A DNA stretch of 64,000 bases, taken from NCBI RefSeq assembly GCF_003935425.1, contig NZ_RHQN01000004.1, positions 186,001 through 250,000 of the forward strand, in the 5' to 3' direction. The notes beneath the pieces were generated by a model. It saw only the letters and a program-made list of their open reading frames with translations, was not told where the DNA came from and searched no databases. A program made the position numbers and the translations under genes. Shown in pieces: positions 1 through 7,880 of this stretch. The stretch's first letter is position 1. Each line of letters starts with the position of its first letter. Origin of the DNA: Pseudomonas sp. v388 (lineage in GTDB: Bacteria > Pseudomonadota > Gammaproteobacteria > Pseudomonadales > Pseudomonadaceae).

Positions 1-1
1 G

Positions 2-298
2 CTGAACCTGACGGCGGCCGACACCGTGATCCACTACGACCCGTGGTGGAACCCGGCGGCGGAAAATCAGGCGACCGACCGGGCGTATCGCATCGGCCAG
101 GACAAGCCGGTGTTCGTCTACAAGATGATCGCCCGCGGCACGGTGGAGGAGAAAATCCAGCGCCTGCAACAGGAAAAATCCGCTCTTGCCGCAGGCGTTC
201 TGGATGGCCGCGCCAGCGGCGACTGGAAACTGCGCGACGAAGACTTGCAGGCGCTGTTCGCGCCACTGCCGGCGGTGCCGAAGAAAGCCCGCAAGTAA
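2..298 (+). CDS. SNF2/RapA-type DEAD/DEAH helicase, C-terminal fragment
   Basis: The gene enters from the left edge, so only the last 98 codons are present. The fragment is the end of the second RecA-like domain of a SNF2-family ATPase: residues 12-18 read YDPWWNP and residues 23-33 read [11 protein letters not shown], which is helicase motif VI with its arginine finger. A short tail rich in Lys/Arg/Pro follows. Proteins of this family use ATP to translocate on duplex DNA and remodel DNA-bound complexes in the cytoplasm. The stop is TAA at 296-298, and the next gene is convergent, 12 bp away. The family is clear, but the subfamily cannot be fixed without the N-terminal part. Confidence 0.93.
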   Translation: MNLTAADTVIHYDPWWNPAAENQATDRAYRIGQDKPVFVYKMIARGTVEEKIQRLQQEKSALAAGVLDGRASGDWKLRDEDLQALFAPLPAVPKKARK

Positions 299-310
299 CC
301 TGGGCGCCGG

Positions 311-871
311 TCAGCGGCAGGCGCGCAGGATCTGCTCGGTGGCCAGCACCGTGGCGTACTCGCCGTGCAGGTTGGCCAGCGACATGGCATGGATGTCCTC
401 GGCGGTCCGTGCGGCGCCGAAGAAGTCCCGCCCGTCGAAGGTAAAGCAGGCGTCATGGGCCACCAGCACGTCGAATCCAAGATTGCCGCCGCTGCGTGCG
501 GTGGACTCAACCGAATTGTTGGTCACCACACCGACGATCAGCACCTGCCGGGTCCCGTCCGCCCGCAGCCACAACTCAAGAAACGAGCCGCAGAAAGCGT
601 CCGGCGTATGCTTGCTCAGCTCGCGCTCACCGTCCTGCGGCAGGAATGCCGGTTGATACTCGACACCAGACTGCTCGGGCCAGAACACCGAATCAGGTGA
701 TCGGGAGAAGTGCCGGACATGGATCACCGGCCGCGCCAGCTCGCGCCAGGCGTGCAATAGCGCCGACGCCTGCTGTTCGGCCTGGGGGTTATTGCGACGC
801 CCCAGCCGTGGGTGATTAATGCCTTGCTGCATGTCGATGATGATCAGCGCGCAGTTGCTGTCGATGTCCAT
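311..871 (-). CDS. isochorismatase-fold hydrolase, nucleophile Cys replaced by Ser
   Basis: The 186-aa protein has the isochorismatase/cysteine-hydrolase alpha/beta fold. LIIIDMQQG carries the conserved Asp13, Lys87 lies in SKHTPDAF, and the nucleophile elbow reads GVVTNNSVESTAR. The usual Cys of the Asp-Lys-Cys triad is Ser120, so amidase-type chemistry through a thiolate is not expected; the Ser variant of this subgroup may still hydrolyse a small substrate that I cannot name. The start at MDIDSN is chosen because homologues begin just before the first beta strand; an upstream in-frame start at 922 would add 17 residues without family character. It is a cytosolic single gene, convergent with the helicase. 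Confidence 0.85.
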   Translation of the reverse strand: MDIDSNCALIIIDMQQGINHPRLGRRNNPQAEQQASALLHAWRELARPVIHVRHFSRSPDSVFWPEQSGVEYQPAFLPQDGERELSKHTPDAFCGSFLELWLRADGTRQVLIVGVVTNNSVESTARSGGNLGFDVLVAHDACFTFDGRDFFGAARTAEDIHAMSLANLHGEYATVLATEQILRACR

Positions 872-1026
872 GGAAAAGCGGCCTCTCGTTCCATCTGGAA
901 ATATCCGCACCGTGCCACACATCCACCCCGTTGTCGTCCGGCGCGTGGCAATCGGTCTGCAACCGCCTTGCTGTCACCTGGGGCTGCTATGGTGTCTGGA
1001 CGAATCCATCCCGACCTCAGGAGACC

Positions 1027-1779
1027 ATGATGAACGCACATGCAAATCTCACCGGCAAAGTGGCATTGGTGCAAGGCGGCTCGCGCGGCATAGGCGCAGC
1101 CATCGTCGAACGACTGGCCAGGGAAGGTGCGGCAGTCGGTTTCACCTACGTCAGCTCAGAGGTCAACGCGCTGGAGCTTCAGGACAGCATCATCGCCAAT
1201 GGCGGCAAGGCCCTGGCGATACGCGCCGACAGTGCCGACGAAAAAGCCATTCGCCAGGCGGTGCAACGCACCGCCGAGGCGTTCGGCGGGCTGGATATTC
1301 TGGTCAACAACGCCGGCGTGCTGGCCGTGGCGCCACTGAACGAGTTCAAGCTTGAAGACCTGGACCGGACGCTGGCGATCAACGTGCGCAGCGTATTCAT
1401 CGCCAGCCAGGAAGCGGCCCGGCACATGAACGAAGACGGGCGCATCATCAACATCGGCAGCACCAACGCCGAGCGCATGCCGTTTGCCGGCGGCAGCGTG
1501 TACGCCATGAGCAAATCCGCGCTGGTCGGCCTGACCAAAGGCCTGGCACGCGACCTCGGCCCGCAGGGCATCACCGTCAACAATGTGCAACCCGGTCCGG
1601 TGGATACCGACATGAATCCCGACCACGGCGATTTCGCCCAGACCCTCAAGGGTTTCATGGCCCTGCCCCGCTACGGCAAGAGCGAGGAAATCGCCAGCTT
1701 CGTCGCCTACCTGGCCGGTCCGGAAGCGGCCTACATCACCGGTGCCAGCCTGACCATCGACGGCGGCTTCAGCGCCTGA
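1027..1779 (+). CDS. SDR family NAD(P)-dependent oxidoreductase
   Basis: This is a 250-aa classical short-chain dehydrogenase/reductase. The cofactor loop near the N-terminus reads GGSRGIG, followed by NNAG, a catalytic Ser in NIGST, and the YAMSK pair (YxxxK). The C-terminus has the typical ITGASLTIDGGF ending. The fold reduces or oxidises a carbonyl or alcohol using NAD(P)(H) in the cytosol, and the substrate is unknown. The ATG at 1027 is preceded by an AGGAGA ribosome-binding site at 1019-1024; a longer reading frame back to 931 lacks such a site. It is monocistronic, divergent from the isochorismatase-like gene, which leaves about 155 bp for two promoters. Confidence 0.92.
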   Translation: MMNAHANLTGKVALVQGGSRGIGAAIVERLAREGAAVGFTYVSSEVNALELQDSIIANGGKALAIRADSADEKAIRQAVQRTAEAFGGLDILVNNAGVLAVAPLNEFKLEDLDRTLAINVRSVFIASQEAARHMNEDGRIINIGSTNAERMPFAGGSVYAMSKSALVGLTKGLARDLGPQGITVNNVQPGPVDTDMNPDHGDFAQTLKGFMALPRYGKSEEIASFVAYLAGPEAAYITGASLTIDGGFSA

Positions 1780-1898
1780 GCCCCGGCGCAACTGCCATCT
1801 GCGGCGGATCGGGATGCCCACGCCACACCCGGCCCGCCGCACAAAGCCCGGAAAACCGGACCAATTGCATAAGCGCATGAAAATTCTGAAAAAAAGTT

Positions 1899-1927
1899 TT
1901 GCGTTCAGGAAAGCTTTCGACTACATT
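1899..1927 (+). promoter_or_regulatory. sigma-70-type promoter of the tRNA-Ser gene
   Basis: TTGCGT at 1899-1904 and TACATT at 1922-1927 are separated by exactly 17 bp. The -10 is followed by a GC-rich discriminator (AGCGCGCC), as is usual for stable-RNA promoters under stringent control. The tRNA begins about 30 bp after the expected start of transcription. Confidence 0.6.
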
Positions 1928-1964
1928 AGCGCGCCTCGACAGACACAACGTTGTCGCGAGATAC

Positions 1965-2054
1965 GGTGAGGTGTCCGAGTGGCTTAAGGAGCACGCCTGG
2001 AAAGTGTGTATACAAGAAATTGTATCGAGGGTTCGAATCCCTCCTTCACCGCCA
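1965..2054 (+). tRNA. tRNA-Ser (anticodon GGA)
   Basis: The 90-nt tRNA folds completely. The acceptor stem is GGTGAGG pairing with 2044-2050, and the anticodon stem is CACGC/GTGTG around loop CTGGAAA with anticodon GGA at 1999-2001. It has the long variable arm of class II tRNAs, the T-arm GTTCGAATCC, discriminator G2051 and an encoded CCA at 2052-2054. It decodes UCC/UCU serine codons. Confidence 0.96.
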
Positions 2055-2067
2055 TACTGAAACAACA

Positions 2068-2106
2068 CGAAGCCCCTGAATTCAGCGATGAATTTCAGGG
2101 GCTTCG
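2068..2106 (+). terminator. terminator-like hairpin after tRNA-Ser
   Basis: A long inverted repeat (arm CGAAGCCCCTGAATTC, matched by GAATTTCAGGGGCTTCG with a one-base bulge) begins 14 bp after the tRNA. The T-rich tract behind it is weak, so this is a hairpin terminator or processing boundary rather than a textbook intrinsic terminator. Confidence 0.7.
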
Positions 2107-2638
2107 TGGTTTCTGGCATCTGAAAATCAACGTACTTTATGCCACCGCCGCTCACACTTCACATACAGGAGCGGCGCGGGTAGTGAGTTTTCGATGAGAT
2201 GAACGCCGACCTCCGACGGCCAACTAAGCCTTCTGGTGCCACTGGTTAAGGGCATCACACACGGTAGTTCATCCAGCAATGAGTTCCAGCCCCGGTCAAT
2301 GACCTGCACCCGATACTTGCCCGACCCAATTCAAAGCGACTGCTATGCCATGCCCGGCATTCGCCATCCATCACAACCTCAAGTTTTCCCCGCTTTCGAC
2401 AAGTTTTTCACCTTCAAAAACTTACAATTTTCCACATTCACCTGTTCGGAAATTCCACAGTCTCTTAGTGTTCATTAAGTTTGACTTAAGCATCCTGCGC
2501 TACATTCGCGCGACAGAATGGAAACAATTGCACGCATGTTGAGGACTTATCCTACGTGCGAGGCACCACGAACTCTAGGACCCTGCAGGCCGACGAAGCG
2601 TGGCATCGCCGCCATTGTTTATGTGTTTTAGGAAAGTC
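2107..2638. other. lower-GC gene-free stretch between tRNA-Ser and the WaaZ-like gene
   Basis: About 530 bp without a supportable gene. The part at about 2380-2530 is clearly richer in A and T than the flanks. A possible promoter lies at 2480-2506 (TTTGAC, 15-bp spacer, TACATT), followed by CGCGCGACAG, which resembles the discriminator of the neighbouring tRNA promoter. No integrase and no second copy of the tRNA 3' end are visible in the window. Confidence 0.5.
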
Positions 2639-3487
2639 ATGACAAGCGCACCCGCCTCAACCTCGCGAAACACCAGGGCAACAGCCGAAAGCCGCCGCAC
2701 ACCTTGTGCCCCGGCGGCAGATTTCAGCCGGTGCAAAGGGGTCAAGGAAGGACCGGTTTTTCTGATTGCATCGGGCAAGTCCGCCAAGGACTTTCCGGTC
2801 CAGGAGTTTTCCGATGTCCCCATGATCACCATGAATGGCGCGATTGCCATGTTGGCGCAAAAGGGAATCGACCCGTTTTTCTACGTCTGCACCGACAGGG
2901 ATTTTTCCAACCAGCAGCCTCAGCTTTACGCCACGGCGATGCGCACCAGCGAGAATGTCGCGATCTGGGACGATCAGCTCAAGGCTGATAAACCCAGACC
3001 CCGCGGACAGGTCTATGCGCTGAAGAAGAGCCCGCGCGCTTCCATCGTCTCCATGCTGTTCAGCCGCGACGAGGCGCTGGTTCGCAAGCGGTCGCTGCTG
3101 AGCAAGCGAAGTCTGGATATCGGATTCAGCAAAGACCTCAGCCAGGGGTTTTTCGACGCGCGTACCGTGATGTATCTGGCCCTGCAGGTTGCCTATCACT
3201 TGGGTTTCAATCAGGTGTTCCTGGTGGGTTTCGATCTCGATCAGTCTGCGGGGCGGTTTTATGAAACCTGCAAGGCCAGTCGCTCGCCGTGCGGGTTGGA
3301 CCAGCATTTCGAGAAACGCATCCTGCCGTCACTGAAACTGATGTCTGACCAGGTGGTGGACGACAATTTCCAGGCCTTTAACCTGTCTGCGGTGTCCAGG
3401 GTCCCGGAGGAGGTCATTCCAAAAATCAGCGTCGAGCAGGCCAAGCAAATGCTGGCGGCTTACCGCGATTCCGGGGCCGCCAGCTGA
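2639..3487 (+). CDS. WaaZ/RfaZ-like lipopolysaccharide core biosynthesis protein
   Basis: The 282-aa protein resembles enterobacterial WaaZ (RfaZ), linked to adding an extra Kdo to the LPS inner core. Shared features are a first strand FLIASGKSAKDFP, MNGAIAML, DPFFYVCTDRDF, a central GFSKDLSQGFFDARTV, and VGFDLDQSAGRFYE near residue 210. This Rossmann-like arrangement also recalls MptE/CST-I-type proteins, so a CMP-sugar-related transferase role is plausible. No signal peptide or membrane span is seen, as expected for an enzyme at the inner face of the inner membrane. The ATG at 2639 follows AGGAAA at 2630-2635; the first 40 residues are basic, Ser/Thr-rich and not family-like. It stands alone beside a tRNA and a low-GC tract. 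Confidence 0.72.
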   Translation: MTSAPASTSRNTRATAESRRTPCAPAADFSRCKGVKEGPVFLIASGKSAKDFPVQEFSDVPMITMNGAIAMLAQKGIDPFFYVCTDRDFSNQQPQLYATAMRTSENVAIWDDQLKADKPRPRGQVYALKKSPRASIVSMLFSRDEALVRKRSLLSKRSLDIGFSKDLSQGFFDARTVMYLALQVAYHLGFNQVFLVGFDLDQSAGRFYETCKASRSPCGLDQHFEKRILPSLKLMSDQVVDDNFQAFNLSAVSRVPEEVIPKISVEQAKQMLAAYRDSGAAS

Positions 3488-3496
3488 AGTCGGGCC

Positions 3497-3748
3497 TTAC
3501 TTGCCGTGCACCGGCGCGTTGCTCCAGATCACGGTCTCACTGTTGATGTGCGCCAGCAGCGTCGCATTGGACTGGCGCTGCCGGTGCATGTCCTCGCGCA
3601 TAGGGCCACGATCGATCGCCCGCTTGCCCAATTCGCGACGGACGATGCTGGAAATCGCATACTCTCCGCAGTCCGGGCAGGCAATGTGCTGGCCGTCTTG
3701 GTCCGCACCCAGCTCACGGGCTGCCTGCCCACATAAATAGCAATTCAT
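3497..3748 (-). CDS. small zinc-ribbon protein, function unknown
   Basis: An 83-aa protein beginning MNCYLCGQAA. The N-terminal half carries two CxxC pairs, CYLC and CPDC about 24 residues apart, which can form a zinc ribbon. The C-terminal half is helical and charged (REDMHRQRQS). The start is set by a strong GAGGAGA site just upstream of 3748. It is cytosolic, probably a nucleic-acid or protein contact module; I do not recognise a named family. It is convergent with the WaaZ-like gene. Confidence 0.7.
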   Translation of the reverse strand: MNCYLCGQAARELGADQDGQHIACPDCGEYAISSIVRRELGKRAIDRGPMREDMHRQRQSNATLLAHINSETVIWSNAPVHGK

Positions 3749-3932
3749 TCCGGTTCTCCTCAAAAAGCTACAGCTGTTTTCAACAGAGTGGCGGCTCATG
3801 CAACAGTTCAGCACTCCCGTCCGGCCGGCGCCGGAAATCAGCTTGTGTTGACCTCTGCCGGTATCTGCCCACGCTCGACTGCGCTAGCATGCGGCGTTTC
3901 AATAACGGCACTGCGGGCGCTACAGGTCATTC

Positions 3933-4313
3933 ATGAGAAAAGCTGCACTGTTCATTCTGGGACTGCTGGCAGGCGGAAGCGCCCAGGCAGGCGACGCCGA
4001 GGCCGGCAAGGCGGTCTTCACCAGGCTCTGTTCAGGCTGTCACAAGATCGGACCTTCCGCGCGCAACGCCTTTGGCCCGCCCCTGAACGGCATCATCGGC
4101 CGCCCGGCCGGGCAGCAGGCCGACTATGTCTACACCCCCGGCATGAAAGACTCGGGAATCGTCTGGAGTCGAGAAAAGCTTGCGGCATTCATTGAAGATC
4201 CCGGCGAGGTCGTCCCGGGCACGCGCATGAAGCTGTGGTGGATGGGCGGCGAAGAGCGCATGGCCAATCTGCTGGAATACCTGGATGCCAACAAGGCTGA
4301 AACCGCCCACTAG
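3933..4313 (+). CDS. c-type cytochrome (class I, mitochondrial c2-like)
   Basis: A 126-aa periplasmic electron carrier. Residues 1-19 form a Sec signal peptide (MRKAALFILGLLAGGSAQA), giving a mature start GDAEAGKAVF. The heme-binding motif is CSGCH (Cys33, Cys36, His37). The sequence GPPLNGIIGR and the late PGTRMK with the probable axial Met99 match short class I cytochromes c. It probably shuttles electrons in the periplasm, but no partner oxidase or dehydrogenase is adjacent. It is monocistronic, on the opposite strand to its neighbours on both sides. Confidence 0.9.
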   Translation: MRKAALFILGLLAGGSAQAGDAEAGKAVFTRLCSGCHKIGPSARNAFGPPLNGIIGRPAGQQADYVYTPGMKDSGIVWSREKLAAFIEDPGEVVPGTRMKLWWMGGEERMANLLEYLDANKAETAH

Positions 4314-4346
4314 CGGCGCCCCGACCCAGGTCGGGACACCTGGCTG

Positions 4347-4505
4347 TTACTTGGTATCGTAGGGTGGATACTTGTCGTCGCTGCCCTTCTCCCTGCCAGG
4401 AGTCTTGGCAGGCTCGACGGGATCGACTTGCGGATCCTCGGCATCAGGCGATTCAGGATCGAAATCAAGGTCGTTGTCGTTTTCGCTGCTCGGCTTGCCA
4501 GTCAT
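4347..4505 (-). CDS. small acidic hypothetical protein (52 aa)
   Basis: Translating the minus strand from the ATG at 4503-4505 gives 52 residues (MTGKPSSENDND... ending YPPYDTK) before TAA at 4347-4349. The peptide is very rich in Asp, Glu and Pro and is probably disordered. A GGAGA ribosome-binding site lies about 6 bp upstream of the start. Uninterrupted reading, codon use like the neighbours and a good Shine-Dalgarno support a real small gene. It is convergent with the cytochrome gene and divergent from the DUF4124-like gene. No function can be assigned. Confidence 0.65.
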   Translation of the reverse strand: MTGKPSSENDNDLDFDPESPDAEDPQVDPVEPAKTPGREKGSDDKYPPYDTK

Positions 4506-4652
4506 AAATGTCTCCAGTTTGTGTACGAAAAGAAATCACACATGGTTGTCAGAGGCCGTGGCCGCTTTGGAGTGCGGTGCATCTGACGAATGGGCTCTCT
4601 AGCCGAACCGCGGCCCGAGCTGATAGCCTGATGCCACCCATGGAGGAACCGG

Positions 4653-5045
4653 ATGAAAAGGCTTTCATTGATGCTCGCGCTCATTGCGCCGCTGACCCCC
4701 AACGCTGCACAGGCCGAGACCTTCAAATGCGTATCGGCGCAAGGCCAGGTGACCTTCGCCTTTGGCCCGTGCCCGGACGCAAGCCTGGGCACGCCGGTTG
4801 CCCGCTCGATGCCGCCGAAGATGCTCAGCGACGGCGAGCCTGTCGATCATGCTCACCAGACCAACCTCAAGGCCACCGAATACCTGAAGGTCAGCGGCCG
4901 GACCAGAGTCATCGTCACCGAGACCGAGCGCTACAAGCAGTTCCAGAGGAACCGCCCGCCTGCGCCGGCCGGCCCTTCGCAGTGCCGCAGCCCCGTTTAC
5001 GACAGCCGTTGCTTTGACCCGTCGGGCGGCAGGTCCCGCCGGTGA
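4653..5045 (+). CDS. DUF4124-like secreted protein
   Basis: A 130-aa protein with a clear Sec signal peptide (MKRLSLMLALIAPLTPNAAQA) and a mature N-terminus ETFKCVSAQGQVTFAFGPCP, the beta-hairpin with two cysteines typical of DUF4124. A helical Pro/Arg-rich tail follows. Such proteins are periplasmic and of unknown function. GAGGAACCGG before the ATG at 4653 supports the start. It is convergent with the EthD-like gene, with a 9-bp gap. Confidence 0.82.
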   Translation: MKRLSLMLALIAPLTPNAAQAETFKCVSAQGQVTFAFGPCPDASLGTPVARSMPPKMLSDGEPVDHAHQTNLKATEYLKVSGRTRVIVTETERYKQFQRNRPPAPAGPSQCRSPVYDSRCFDPSGGRSRR

Positions 5046-5054
5046 CCGATGGCG

Positions 5055-5369
5055 TCAGCCTGCTCTGACTTCGCTGATCTGCACCTCGGGAATCAGGTCG
5101 GTGTAGTTGATGATATCGGCGTTGAAGCGCTCGGTATGGGGTGTCATGCCGGCCTCGAAAGCCTCGATGGACTCGAAGAACAGGTGACACATGCCCACGT
5201 ACAACGGCGGCGAGCCGGGTGTTGCGCCCGCCAGGCCTTTGTCGACGGTGTAGCCCTTGCAGTAGTCGCCCAACAAGCTCTGCACGAGCGGCATGTGCTG
5301 GTCACGGTAGTAATCGTGATCGAACCGGGCGCCTTCCTGATAGCGGTAAAGTACGCTGACCTTGATCAT
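5055..5369 (-). CDS. EthD-domain protein
   Basis: A 104-aa dimeric ferredoxin-like fold protein of the EthD family. The family pattern is visible as MIKVSVLYRY at the start, FDHDYYRDQHMPLVQSLL (with the characteristic HMPL) and a C-terminal MTPHTERFNADIINYTDL. EthD-like proteins appear in degradation pathways and as small monooxygenase- or isomerase-like enzymes; the substrate here is unknown. It is monocistronic. Confidence 0.87.
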   Translation of the reverse strand: MIKVSVLYRYQEGARFDHDYYRDQHMPLVQSLLGDYCKGYTVDKGLAGATPGSPPLYVGMCHLFFESIEAFEAGMTPHTERFNADIINYTDLIPEVQISEVRAG

Positions 5370-5501
5370 GTGCTGATTCTCCTGACGGTTATGGGGTAGA
5401 AGTCGAGCGCCACTCTAGCGCGATAAGCCGCTGACATCACTGGAAGCTCCCGGGCGCTTGCCTCACAATTGCTTCTTTTTTTGCCCCAAGAGGAAACCGG
5501 C

Positions 5502-5795
5502 ATGAACGCACAGGACTGGAACGAAGCCGCCGTGGCCAAGTACCTTGCCAGCCACCCGACCCTGCAGGACGAGATCAAGAACCTGAGCCCCACCGAGCAG
5601 AAGCAGCAGGCGCAGTGGGCGTTCGAGGATGAAGCGCAAAGCCAGGGTCTGGAACCTTGGGAATTGGCGCTTGAGCTTATCGCCGAGTCGCCCGAGCAGC
5701 TCAAGGCCATGCGCCTGGAGGCTCACGCCCAGGTAGCCGAAGCCTTGGGCATGGAGTGGGACGAGTACTGCGAACTCAACGACATCCAGCCGTGA
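5502..5795 (+). CDS. small helical DUF6388-like protein
   Basis: A 97-aa acidic all-helical protein (MNAQDWNEAAVAKYLASHP...) with several Trp and many Glu/Gln, resembling the Pseudomonas-restricted DUF6388 family. The ATG at 5502 is chosen over 5469 because AAGAGGAAAC lies 5-10 bp upstream. It has no signal peptide or membrane segment. It is followed by a 136-bp gap before the crotonase gene. Function unknown. Confidence 0.75.
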   Translation: MNAQDWNEAAVAKYLASHPTLQDEIKNLSPTEQKQQAQWAFEDEAQSQGLEPWELALELIAESPEQLKAMRLEAHAQVAEALGMEWDEYCELNDIQP

Positions 5796-5931
5796 CTGCG
5801 CTGCGCAACCGGTCGACCACCACCGGATATCCGGACATTACGGCGCGGATTTCATGACCAGTCAGTCAGCGCTTTACCTGGCCTTTGCGGGTGAGTAACG
5901 TCTGTGCACTTCAATAAAAAGGATTGCTGCC

Positions 5932-6621
5932 ATGAGTGACTTGGTCTCGTATCGCCTGGAAGACGGCATCGCCACGCTGACGCTGAACAACGGCAAGGTC
6001 AATGCGATTTCCCCGGATCTGATCGCCGCATTCAACACCGCTCTGGATCAGGCTGCACAGGATCGCGCAGTGGTGATCGTGACCGGCCAGCCCGGCATTC
6101 TGTCGGGTGGCTACGACCTCAAGGTCATGACTTCCAGTCCGCAGGCGGCCATGGACCTGGTCGCTCAGGGTTCGACCCTGGCGCGGCGCCTGCTGGCCCA
6201 TCCTTTCCCGGTCGTGGTGGCCTGCCCCGGGCACGCGGTGGCCAAGGGTGCATTTCTTCTGTTGTCGGCCGACTACCGCATCGGCGTCGAAGGACCGTTC
6301 AGCATCGGCCTGAACGAAGTCCAGATCGGCATGACCATGCACCATGCCGGTATCGAACTGGCCCGTGACCGGCTGCGCAAGGCGGCCTTCCACCGAGCGG
6401 TGATCAACGCCGAAATGTTCGATCCCGCGGGCGCACTGGACGCCGGCTTCCTCGACAAGCTGGTGAATGTCGAGCAACTGACCGACGCGGCAACGGCCAT
6501 TGCCCAGCAGTTGAAGAAGCTGAACATGACGGCGCATCGCAACACCAAGCTCAAGGTCAGGAAAGCGCTGCTCGATACCCTTGACAGCGCTATCGAGCAG
6601 GACCGCCACCACGCGCTCTGA
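5932..6621 (+). CDS. enoyl-CoA hydratase/isomerase (crotonase) family protein
   Basis: A 229-aa crotonase-fold enzyme, somewhat shorter than the usual 255-260 aa. The beginning (VSYRLEDGIATLTLNN), the first oxyanion-hole loop (LSGGYDLKVM) and the second loop (CPGHAVAKGAFLLLSADYRIG) are all visible. Acidic catalytic residues of canonical hydratases are not obvious, so isomerase or thioesterase-type activity on an acyl-CoA is possible. It is cytosolic and monocistronic, with an AAAAAGGA site before the start. A perfect hairpin lies 9 bp after the stop. Confidence 0.87.
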   Translation: MSDLVSYRLEDGIATLTLNNGKVNAISPDLIAAFNTALDQAAQDRAVVIVTGQPGILSGGYDLKVMTSSPQAAMDLVAQGSTLARRLLAHPFPVVVACPGHAVAKGAFLLLSADYRIGVEGPFSIGLNEVQIGMTMHHAGIELARDRLRKAAFHRAVINAEMFDPAGALDAGFLDKLVNVEQLTDAATAIAQQLKKLNMTAHRNTKLKVRKALLDTLDSAIEQDRHHAL

Positions 6622-6630
6622 TGCCACGCC

Positions 6631-6650
6631 CGGCCCGCCGATGCGGGCCG
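6631..6650 (+). terminator. hairpin after the crotonase gene
   Basis: A perfect stem of 8 bp (CGGCCCGC / GCGGGCCG) with a CGAT loop begins 9 bp after the stop codon. There is no clear T run, so termination may be weak. Confidence 0.5.
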
Positions 6651-6747
6651 CTTATCCGCCGCGAACTTACCAGGGTTGTGATCAATCTGATGTATCGGGC
6701 GCAGTGATTGTCCACGCCAGAGCCAATCTTGAAGAAGCGATAGCATC

Positions 6748-7719
6748 ATGGGTCGAGTTGTAGCAGCAGCGGTGTACAGCAAGGGCAAGAAGGTCAGGAA
6801 CATCACCCTCGATGAAGGTGCGCAATGGGCCGCCAAGCCTGAGCACTTCGTCTGGATCGGCCTGGAGCAACCCGATGCCCAGGAACTGTCCAGCCTCAAG
6901 CAGCAATTCAATCTGCACGAACTGGCGCTGGAAGATGCCATGGAAGTGCACAGCCGCCCCAAGCTCGAGACCTTCGGCGATGCCCTGTTCATCGTCACCT
7001 ACGCGCCGGTCCGGGAGAACGGCAAACTGTTGTTCATCGAGACGCACATCTTCGCCGGCAAGGGCTACATCATTACCTCGCGCAACGGTCACTCCAAGTC
7101 CTATGGCCTGGTGCGCCAGCGCTGCGAAGCCCGGCCGTTGCTGCTGGAACATGGCGAGGATTTCGTGCTGTACGCCCTGCTCGATTTCGTCACCGAGAAT
7201 TACCAACCCGTCACCGAAGCCATCCATGCCGAACTGGAGGTGCTGGAACAGAACGTGCTCAGCGGTGCGTTGCGCGACGCCGACATCCAACACATCCATA
7301 GCCTGCGCCGCGACCTGCTGCGTATGCGCCGTTACGTCGCGCCCATGGTGGAAGTGGGTGAGGAATTGCAGAAGCTGAATTTCCCGTTCATCGACAAGAA
7401 CATGCGGCCCTATTTCCGGGACGTTGAGATTCATGTGAAACGGCAGATGGAGGACTTGGGCAATTTGTGTGACATCGCCAGTCAGACCATCGAGATCGGC
7501 CTGCTGCTCGAGTCGTCGCGTCAAAGCGTGGTGCAGCGCAAATTCGCTGCCTGGGCGGCGATCCTCGCGTTTCCCACCGCCATCGCCGGGATCTACGGGA
7601 TGAATTTCGAGAACATGCCTGAGCTGAAGTGGGAATACGGTTATTTCGTGGTGCTGGGCGTGATTGTCGGCGGCTGCTCGGCACTGTTTGCCAGCTTCAA
7701 ACGGTCGGGATGGTTGTAA
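6748..7719 (+). CDS. corA: CorA family magnesium/cobalt transporter
   Basis: A 323-aa CorA-type channel. A large acidic, helical cytoplasmic N-domain is followed by two transmembrane helices at the C-terminus. The signature GMN in IYGMNFENMPEL sits at the end of the first helix, with the MPEL loop forming the periplasmic mouth. Pentamers conduct Mg2+ and related divalent ions across the inner membrane. It is monocistronic. A BIME-type repeat follows about 30 bp after the stop. Genomes of this genus often carry more than one CorA, so the symbol denotes the family. Confidence 0.93.
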   Translation: MGRVVAAAVYSKGKKVRNITLDEGAQWAAKPEHFVWIGLEQPDAQELSSLKQQFNLHELALEDAMEVHSRPKLETFGDALFIVTYAPVRENGKLLFIETHIFAGKGYIITSRNGHSKSYGLVRQRCEARPLLLEHGEDFVLYALLDFVTENYQPVTEAIHAELEVLEQNVLSGALRDADIQHIHSLRRDLLRMRRYVAPMVEVGEELQKLNFPFIDKNMRPYFRDVEIHVKRQMEDLGNLCDIASQTIEIGLLLESSRQSVVQRKFAAWAAILAFPTAIAGIYGMNFENMPELKWEYGYFVVLGVIVGGCSALFASFKRSGWL

Positions 7720-7750
7720 CCGGTCGCAGCGGACCTGTCCGCGCATAGAG

Positions 7751-7844
7751 GCGGCAGTAGCGAGCTTGCTCGCGAAGATTCAAACACGACCGCCGCAACC
7801 GCTGCGAACATACCGGCCTCTTGGCGAGCAGGCTCGCTCCTGCG
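7751..7844. repeat. BIME: two inverted REP elements
   Basis: Two REP-like palindromes in opposite orientation: one around GTAGCGAGCTTGCTCGCGAAG at 7757-7777, the other TTGGCGAGCAGGCTCGCTCC at 7821-7840. Related pairs occur at 34334-34424 and 62644-62734. They lie between convergent genes (corA and the amidotransferase). Confidence 0.8.
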
Positions 7845-7880
7845 GATCGGCGCATCGTTTGCGCGAGGCCCTGTGCCACG

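Noticed and set aside
1769-2155. Minus-strand 128-codon frame
   Set aside because: It is antisense to the tRNA-Ser gene and its terminator and has no ribosome-binding site or family signature.
2006-2197. Plus-strand frame reading NCIEGSNPSFTAIL
   Set aside because: It runs through the tRNA-Ser T-arm and CCA end; the sequence is a familiar translation artefact of tRNA genes.
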